In this document: positions 56,634 to 64,000 of the stretch, one piece after another | How positions within the stretch are numbered: the stretch's first letter is position 1 | Layout of the letters: each line of letters begins with the position of its first letter | NCBI GenBank assembly: GCA_007026445.1 | Contig: VDMD01000083.1 | Span: forward strand, 1-64,000 | Source: Schizophyllum amplum | Taxonomy: Eukaryota; Basidiomycota; Agaricomycetes; Agaricales; Schizophyllaceae | Direction of reading: 5' to 3' | Length of the DNA: 64,000 nucleotides | Made by a program: the position numbers and the translations under genes | Notes under the pieces: generated by a model | Seen by the model: the letters and a program-made list of their open reading frames with translations, nothing else | Databases searched by the model: none | Told to the model about the DNA's origin: nothing

Positions 56634-57575
56634 TGTTGTGAATAAATGGAAGGAGTGTAGTTCAGTGGGCGATGGTGGACAAGTAGGCGACGGTGGTCAA
56701 AGTAGGCGAACTCCGCCGGTGGACAAGTGGGAAACGGTAGTCAACTTGTAACTGCCACCACGCATTTTCCTCGCCGGTCTTTTATACTTATGCATGTCAG
56801 AGCTGGTCAGGGGCTGGTTTGGCCGATCGAGAGCTTGCTTTGGCCGATCAAGAGCTTGGTTAGAGCCGGTGTAGGGCTTGGTTAGAGTTGGCTAGGGGCA
56901 AGTTAGGGGCGTACACTCACCGGACATAACGGGATTCCCGAGCATCACGGCGATTTGAGCGAGGCTGTCACTGTCACGGTGATTTCAGCGAGGCTGTCAC
57001 GGCTTGGTCATGGCGCCCAACCAATTTCGGCAAATGGCGTGGGGTGGCGTCGACTGGCGCAAATACGCGCAAATTCTCACGAAGTTCAGCCGGCTCAGCC
57101 TTGCCCTCACGAAGTTCAGCCTCACCCTCACGTTCCAGTCAGCCTCACCCTGACAATGACACCCTCACCCTGACAATGGACACCCTCACTCCCACGTCTA
57201 CCCCCATCTCTCCAGCACCCCGCTGCCATCCTCCAGCACCCCGCCGCCATCATCAACCCCACCACGGTCCACCGTTCATTCTCACCTCTTCCCCTCAATG
57301 ATCCACCTCTTCCCCTCAATGATCAATCATTCTCACCTCTTCCCCTCAAAGCATACCGCCACCGTCATCGCACCCGGGGACGGGGCTCTTAATTGAGCAC
57401 CCGGGGGCGGGGCTCTTTGATCGGCCGCCACTACGGTGTGATGGATCAGTGCTAGTTAGTTCACAGTGTGTGTAATGGATTGCTACTTATTTCACTATGG
57501 ATTGCTACTTAGTTCACTGTGTGATGAGATGCTAGGTACCTAGTTCACTGATGCTACCTAGTTCACTGATGCTAC
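56634..57575. other. Upstream region of the MDR gene with short duplications
   Basis: No gene is seen. Short duplications occur throughout: GGTGGACAAGTGGG units near 56670-56740, TTTGGCCGATCAAGAGCTTG units near 56815-56885, CACCCTCACCCTGACAATG near 57150-57185, CCTCTTCCCCTCAATGATC near 57285-57345 and GATGCTACCTAGTTCACT near 57525-57590. The MDR promoter must lie here. Confidence 0.6.
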
Positions 57576-60010
57576 CTAGTTCACTGCTGTTGTGCACCGT
57601 AATTTCGTTCGAGTACGCCTGCTAGGTACACACTTCGTCCGAGCACGTCGACCCCGTCCCGGCGGTGAGAATACGTCGCCCGACCTTGGCTGGCTGGTGA
57701 GGGGTACGTCGCCGACCTTGGCTGGTTGGTGAGGCACGTCGTGCGACGACGTGCGACGCCTCGTGCGTATACGACCTCCTCGGGCCCCCGTTCGTGCGAC
57801 GCCTCCTCGAGCCCTCCGGGGCCCCCGAGTCGGCCCCTCGTCGTCCATAGCCCCCCGTCGTCCATAGCCCCCTCGTCGTCCATAGCCCCCTCGTCGTCCA
57901 TAGCCCCCCGTCGTGCGGATGCGCCCCCACCCCCCCCCCCCCCCCTCGAGCCCCGAGTCGAGCCCCGAGTCGGGCCCTGGTCGTGCCATAGACGCCCCCG
58001 CCGACGTGCGACGCCTCCTCGTCCCGAGTCGTCCATAGCCCCCTCGTCGTGCATAGCCCCCTCGTCGTGCATAGCCCCCCCTTCGTGCGGAGGCGCCCTC
58101 GACGCCCCCTCGTGCGACGCCCGTTCGTGCGACGCCCCTCGTCCCCCTCGTCCCCTCGTCCTCCCGATTGGGCCCGTCGTGCGGAAGCCTCCTCGTCGAC
58201 CCCCGGCGTGCGCATGCCCCCTCGGGCCCCTCCTCGAGCCCGGTCGTGCGACGCCCCCTCGAGCCCCGAGTCGGGCCATAAGCCCGGTCAGGCCCCGGTC
58301 GAGCCCCCCGTCGTGCCATGGATGCCGCCCTCGAGCCCCTCGGTGAGCCCCTCGTACGCCCCTTCGGTCCCCGAGTCGTGTGCGGACCCCCCCTTCGAGC
58401 CCCGGCGTATACGCCCCCTCGTCGACCATAGCCCCCTCGTCGTGCACGGGGTCCTTGTCGTGCTGAGGCTCTCCTCGGGCCCCGCCGGTCGTGCACTAGC
58501 CCCCTCGTCGTGCAGAACCGCCGCCCGTCGTGCGACGCCCTCCTCGTGCGACGACGTGCAACGCCTCCTCGTGCGACGACCCCTTCGGGCCCCCGCTGGC
58601 GTGCACATGGCCCCCTCGGCTTCCGGCGTGCGTACGCCTCCTCGGGCCCCGGCGTGCGACGCCTCCTCGTCGTGCGACGCCCCCTCGTCGTGCACGGGGT
58701 CCTCGTCGTCCATAGCCCCCTCGTCATCCATAGCCCCCTCGTCGTGCATAGCCCCCTCGTCGTCCATAGCCCCCTCGTCGTCCATAGCCCCCTCGTCGTC
58801 CATAGCCCCTCGTCGTGCGTCCCCCCCTCGTCGTGCATAGCCCCCTCGTCGTGCGCCTGGCTCCCGAGTCGTGCGCGAGGTCCTTGCCGAGTCGTGCACG
58901 AGGCCCTCGGGTCCCGTCGTGCACGAGGTCCCCCCCTCGTCGTCCATAGCCCCCTCGTCGTCCACAGCCCCCTCGTCGTGCGACGCCCCCTCGTCGTGCG
59001 ACACCTCGAGCCCCTCGTCTCCCCCGTCGTGCGGATGCGCCCTCGAGCCCCTCCTCGTGCGACGGCGTGCGACACCTCGTCCTCGTCGTGCGGTCGGCCC
59101 CCCGGGCGTGCCCTCGTCGTGCCCTCGTCGTGCACTAGCCCCCGGTCGTGCCGTTCGTCCCCCTCGGGCCCCCGTTCGTGCGACGCCTCCGGTCAGGTCG
59201 TGCGACGACGTGCGACGCCTTCGTCCCCCCGTCGTGCACGAGGCCCTCGTCCCGAGTCGTGCGACGACGTGCGACACCTCCTCGTGCCCCCGAGTCGTGC
59301 GGATGCGACACCTCGTCCCGAGTCGTGCACTAGCCCCCGGTCGGGCCCTCGGCGTGCGACGCATCCTCGGCTTTCGGCGTGCGACGCCTCTCAAGCCCGG
59401 CGTGCGACGCGCCCTCGTGCCGCGGCGTGTGGAGGCGCTCCCTCGGGCCCCGGCGTGCGACGCCCCTCGACCCGGTCGGGCCCCCGAACGTGTACTCCCT
59501 CGGGCCCCGGCGTGCCCCTCGACCCGTCGGCGTGCGACGCCTCGTGCCCGGACGTGCGCGAGGTCCTTGCCGAGTCGAGCGGTCGGCCCCCCCCCCCCCC
59601 CCCAGTCGTGCCAGGATGCGCCCCTTGGGCCCTCGGCGTGCGGAGGCTCCCTCGTCCCGAGTCGAGCGCGAGGTCCTTGCCGAGTCGTGCGCGAGGTCCT
59701 TGCCGCGGATGCGCCCCCAGTCGGGTCGTGCCATAGACGCCCCCGCCGGCGTGCGACGCCTCCTCGTCCTCGGCGTGCGACGCCTCTCAAGCCCGGCGTG
59801 CGACGCGCCCTCGTGCCGCGGCGTGCACTAGCCCCCTCGAGTCCCGAGTCGGGCCATAAGCCCGGTCGTGCGATGCCTCTCCTCGTCGACCATAGCCCCC
59901 TCGTCGTGCATAGCCCGCTCGTCGTCCATAGCCCCCTCGTCGTCCATAGCCCCCTCGTCGTGCATAGCCCCCTCGTCGTCCATAGCCCCCTCGTCGTCCA
60001 TAGCCCCCTC
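57576..60010. repeat. Satellite-like tract A (CpG-rich, 18-nt core unit)
   Basis: A dense mosaic built around CCCTCGTCGTCCATAGCC (18 nt) and the variants CGTGCATAGCC, CGTGCGACGCC and GTCGTGCACTAGCCC. Runs of the perfect 18-mer occur at about 57845-57915, 58700-58810 and 59885-60010. Long C runs sit at about 57931-57945 and 59587-59603. Stop codons are nearly absent in several frames simply because of composition, which produces long meaningless frames on both strands. Confidence 0.9.
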
Positions 60011-60920
60011 GTCGTATACGACCCCCGTGTCCGTGTCGTGTCCGTATACGACGCGCCGCGTCCTCGTCCGTGTCGTGCTACGACGACCCGTGTCCGTAAT
60101 GTCGTATACGACCCCCGCGTCCTCGTCCGTGTACGACGCGCTGTGTCGTGTCGTATACGACCCGTGTCCGTGGTGTCGTACTACGACCCCGGCGTCCCCC
60201 TTGTCGTACTACGACGCGCCGCGTCCGTGGTCGTGTCGTACTACGACGCGCCGCGTCCGTGGTCCGTGTCGTCGTATACAACCCTCGTCGTCCGTGGTGT
60301 CGTACTACGACCCGCGTCCGTGTCGTGTTGTCGTATACGACCCCCGCGTCCGTGTCCGTGTCCGTGGTGTTGTCGTATACAATAGCCGTCGTCCGTGTCG
60401 TGTCGTATACGACCCGCGCGTCCGTGTCGTGTCGTATACGACCCCCGCGTCCGTGGTCGTGTCGTACTACGACCCGCGTCCGTGTTGTCGTACGACCCCC
60501 GCGTCCGTGGTCGTGTTGTCGTATATATACGACCCCCGCGTCCCCTCGTATACGACCCCCGCGTCGTCCGCGTCCGTGTCGTCGTACTACAAGCCTCGGC
60601 GTCCGTTTCGTGTCGTCGTACTACGACCCCCGCGTCCGTGTCGTGTCATGACGACCCGCCGCGTCCGTGTCCGTGTACGACCCGCGTCCGTGTCGTGTCG
60701 TCGTATACGACCGACCCCCGCGTCCGTGTTGTCGTACTACGACCCGTCGTCGTCCGTGTCGGTGTCGTACTACGCCTCGTCCGCGTCCGTGGTCCGTGTC
60801 GTACTACGACCCGCGCGTCCGCGTCCGTGTCGTCGCATATATACGACGCGCCGTCGTCCGTGTCGTCGTCGTATACGACCCGCCGCGTCCGTGTTGTCGT
60901 ATACGCCTCGTCGTCCTTGT

Positions 60921-60950
60921 GCTAGTGCGGACGGTGCGGATGAGATAGCC
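60921..60950. repeat. 30-bp conserved island in tract B, copy 1
   Basis: Begins GCTAGTGCGGACGGTGCGGA and ends GAGATAGCC. The same island recurs at 62464-62493 and 63386-63415, far more conserved than the surrounding repeats. Confidence 0.85.
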
Positions 60951-62463
60951 CTCGTCCGTGTCCCTGTTGTCGTACTACGACCTGCGTCCGTGTCCGTGTC
61001 CGTGTCGTACTACGACCCGCGTCCTTGTGCTAGTGCGACCGACGTCGTCCGTGTGCTATTCAATACCCGTCGTCTGTGTCGTATATATACGACCCCCGCG
61101 TCCGTGTTGTCGTATATATACGACGCCTCGTCGTCCGTGTCGTACTACGACCGCCGCGTCCGTGTTGTCGTACTACGACCCGCGTCGTCCGTGTTGTTGT
61201 ATACGACCGTCGTCGTCCGTGTCGTAGTATACGACCCTCGTCGTCCGTGTCCGTGTCGTGTCGTATACGACCCGCGTCCGTGTTGTCGTATACGCCTCGT
61301 CGTCCGTGTCGCCGTCGTATACGACCCCCGCGTCCGTGTCGCGTCGTACTACGACCCGCGTCCGTGGTCGTGTCGTACTACGACCCCCGCGTCGTCCGTG
61401 TCCTTGTCGTACTACGCCTCGTCGTCCGTGGTCGTGTCGTATACGCCTCGTCGTCCGTGCCGTCTACTTACGACCCGCGCGTCCCCCTTGTCGTCGTATT
61501 ACGACCCCCGCGTCCTTGTCCGTGTCGTCGTATACGACCCCCACGTCCGTGTCGTCGTCCGTGTCCGTGTCGTATACGACGCCTCGTTGTCCGCGTCCGT
61601 GTCGTACTACGACCCCCGCGTCCGCGTCCCCCTTGTCGTATACGACGCGCCGCGTCCGTGGTCGTGTCGTATACGACCGTTGTCCGTGGTCGTCGTATAC
61701 TTACGACCGTCGTCCCTTGTCATATACTTACGACGACCCGCGTCCGCGTCCGTGTCGTACCACGACCGCCGTCGTCCGTGTCGTCGTATACTTACGACCC
61801 CCGCGTCCGTGTCGTCGTATACTTACGACCCCCGCGTCCGTGTCGTCGTATACTTACGACCCCCGCGTCCGTGTCGTGTCGTATAAATACGACCCGCGTC
61901 CGTGTCCGAGTCGTATACGACTGTCGTCCGTGTCGTGTCGTCGTACTACGGCCCCGGCGTTCTTGTTGTCGTACTACGACCGACGCGCCGTGGTGTCGTA
62001 CGACCCCCGCGTCCGCGTCCGTGTCCGTGTCCGTGTACGACCCCCGCGTCCGTGTCGTATACGACCCGCGTCCGTGGTCGTGGCACGACGCCCCTTCGAT
62101 CGTGTCGTCGTACTATGACGCGCCGCGTCCGTGGTCCGTGATGTCGTCGTATACGACCCGTGTCCTTGTCCGTGTCCGTGTACGACGCGCCGCGTCCGTG
62201 TTGTCGTATACTTACGACCCGCGTCGTCCTTGTCGTCGTATACAATAGCCGTCGATCCGTGTCCCCCTTGTCGTACTACGACGCGCTGCGTCCGTGGTCG
62301 TGTCGTATGTATACGACGCGCGTCCGCGTCCGAGTCCGTGTCGTACTACGACGCGCCGCGTCCGTGTCGTACTACGACCGCCGGCGTCCGTGGTCGTGTC
62401 GTGTCGTATACGACCCGCATCCGCGTCCGTGGTCGATGTATACGACCCTCGATCGTGTCGTGT

Positions 62464-62493
62464 GCTAGTGCGGACGGTGCGGATGAGATAGCC
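62464..62493. repeat. 30-bp conserved island in tract B, copy 2
   Basis: Identical by eye to copies 1 and 3 over 30 bp; preceded by GTGT and followed by GTCGTCCGTG. Confidence 0.85.
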
Positions 62494-63385
62494 GTCGTCC
62501 GTGTCGTACTACGCCTCGTCCGTGTCGTACTACAACCCGGCGTCCGTGTCCGTGTCGTACTACGACTCCCGCGTCGGCCGTGGTGTCGTATACTTATGAC
62601 CCGCGTCCGTGTCGTGTCGTACTACGCCTGTCGTCCTTGTGGTCGTACTTACGACCCCCTCGTCCCCCTTGTCGTCGTATACGACGCGCCGCGTCCGTGG
62701 TCGTGTCGTATACGACCCGCGTCGTCCGTGTCGTTGTCGTACTACGACCCGCGCGTCCGTGGTTGTGTCGTATACGACCGTCGTCGTCCGTGTCGTATAC
62801 GACGCGCCGTGGTCGTGTCCTTGTCGTACTACGACCCCCACGTCCGTGTCCGTGGCATGACGACGCGCCGTGTCCGTGTCCGTGTCGTCGTATACGCCTC
62901 GTCCCCCGTGTTGTCGTATACGACCGACGCGCGTCCGTCCGTGTCGTCGTATACTTACGACCCCCGCGTCCGTGTCCGTGTCGTACTACGACCCGCGTCC
63001 GTGTTGTGTCGTATACGACCCGCATCCGCGTCCGTGGTCGTGTCGTGTACAACCCGCGTCCGTGTCCGTGTCGTACTACGACGCGCCGCGTCCGTGTCCG
63101 TGTCGTACTACGACGCGCCGCGTCCGTGGTCGTGTTGTCGTATACGACGCGCCGCGTCCGTGGTCGTGTCGTACTACGACCGTCGTCCGTGTCGTACTAC
63201 GACCCCCGCGTCCGTGTCCGTGTCGTATACAATAGCCGTCGTCCGTGTCGTCGTACTACGACGCGCCGCGTCCGTGTCGTATACGACCGGCGCGTCCGTG
63301 TTGTCGTATACGACCGCCGTCGTCCGTGTTGTGTATTATACGACCGTCGTCCCCCTTGTCGTACTACGACGCGCCGCGTCCGTGT

Positions 63386-63415
63386 GCTAGTGCGGACGGT
63401 GCGGATGAGATAGCC
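63386..63415. repeat. 30-bp conserved island in tract B, copy 3
   Basis: Third copy of the island, followed about 15 nt later by GTGCTATTCAATAGCC, a partial relative also seen near 61060. Confidence 0.85.
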
Positions 63416-64000
63416 GTCGTCCGTCGTCCTTGTGCTATTCAATAGCCGTCGTCCGTGTCGTATATATACGCCTCGTCGTCCGTGTCGTGTCGTACTACGA
63501 CCGGCGTCCGTGTACGACGCGCCGTCGTCCCCCTTGTCGTACTACGCCTCGTCGTCCGTGTCGTCGTATACGACCCCCGCGTCCGTGGTGTCGTACTACG
63601 ACCGGCGTCCTTGTCGTATACGACCCGTCGTCGTCCGTGTCGTGTCGTACTACGACCCGCGTCGTACTACGACCCGCGTCGTACTACGACCCGCGTCCGT
63701 GTCGTATACGCCTCGTCGATCCGTGTTGTCGTATACTTACGACGGCCCCCGCGTCCGTGGTCGTCGTCGTACTACGACCCTTCGATCGTGTCGTCGTACT
63801 ACGACCCCCGCGTCCTTGTCGTATACGGCCGTCCGCGTCCGTGTTGTCGTATACGACCGGCGTCCGTGTCGTACGGATGCGCCCCTCGTCGTCCGTGTTG
63901 GATAGCCGTCGGCCGTCTCGTCGTATACGACCCACGTCCGTGGTCGTGTCTACTACGACCGTCGTCCTCGTCCGTGTCCTTGTCGTATACGACCCCCGCG

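Larger units (their letters stand above)
60011..64000. repeat. Satellite-like tract B (palindromic GTCGTATACGAC units)
   Basis: Irregular repeats combining the perfect palindrome GTCGTATACGAC, the near-palindrome GTCGTACTACGAC, and linkers of CCCCCGCGTCCGTGTCGT type. Spacing between palindromes varies (roughly 20-45 nt), so there is no single fixed period. It continues to the last base of the window. No TTAGGG-type telomere repeat is present. Confidence 0.9.

Noticed and set aside
57576..59790. Frames of about 500 residues on both strands in tract A
   Set aside because: They are translations of CpG-rich repeats lacking stop codons; both strands are open at once and the residues are only Arg, Gly, Ser, Pro, Thr, Ala mixtures.
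59868..63905. Frames of up to 672 residues in tract B
   Set aside because: Same reason: repeat-driven absence of stops, with no fold, no splice signals and near-equal openness in several frames.
63940..64000. Telomere at the right end
   Set aside because: No TTAGGG or related telomeric repeat is present; a subtelomeric position is inferred only from the satellite character.

Overview
The window looks like the nuclear genome of a filamentous basidiomycete, most likely an agaricomycete (mushroom or wood-decay group). Genes are split by many 45-70 nt GT-AG introns, usually with a GTGCGT or GTGAGT donor and often a CTGAC/CTAAC branch point. The gene set includes several proteins with typical basidiomycete architecture. 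The species cannot be named from the sequence alone. All exon joins below were worked out by hand from splice signals, frame and family motifs.

Layout. 1-636: C-terminal end of an unidentified Ser-rich protein with a Cys cluster. 2241-3049: a short non-autonomous DNA transposon with about 78-bp terminal inverted repeats. 3273-30 kb: ordinary gene-dense DNA with a mitochondrial-type alanine aminotransferase, a ferric/metallo-reductase, a mitochondrial [2Fe-2S] ferredoxin (Yah1 type), a large basidiomycete-type hypothetical protein, a small hypothetical protein, gamma-tubulin complex component 2, mitochondrial ribosomal protein uS4, an RS-rich protein, a syntaxin-8-like Qc-SNARE and a GNAT-Mss4 fusion protein. 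29.8-50.8 kb: two GH95 alpha-L-fucosidase paralogues in opposite orientation, 13 kb apart, enclosing a MYND-finger protein, mitochondrial uS7 (with an apparent 1-nt frameshift), a cyclin-like protein, a HECT ubiquitin ligase and a secreted isochorismatase-like hydrolase. 51.1-56.6 kb: a medium-chain dehydrogenase/quinone reductase gene swollen by tandem duplications. 57.6-64 kb: two GC- and CpG-rich satellite-like tracts with no believable gene, running to the window edge, possibly subtelomeric.

The most unusual property is a zone of short local tandem duplications that starts near 48.2 kb and intensifies to the right. It enlarges introns with units of any length (15, 19, 20, 22, 25, 33 nt). 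Inside exons the duplicated units are multiples of three (18, 21, 24, 27 nt) and keep the frame. The GH95 gene inside this zone can be compared exon by exon with its compact paralogue outside it, which acts as a built-in control. The next most interesting points are a 6-nt microexon conserved in both GH95 genes, a HECT ligase whose canonical end depends on retaining one intron, the GNAT-Mss4 fusion, and two GC-AG introns in one gene.

Linked functions are modest. Iron handling is represented by the reductase and ferredoxin, mitochondrial translation by uS4m and uS7m, and secreted catabolism by the two fucosidases plus the secreted hydrolase. Three head-to-head gene pairs share short bidirectional promoters.
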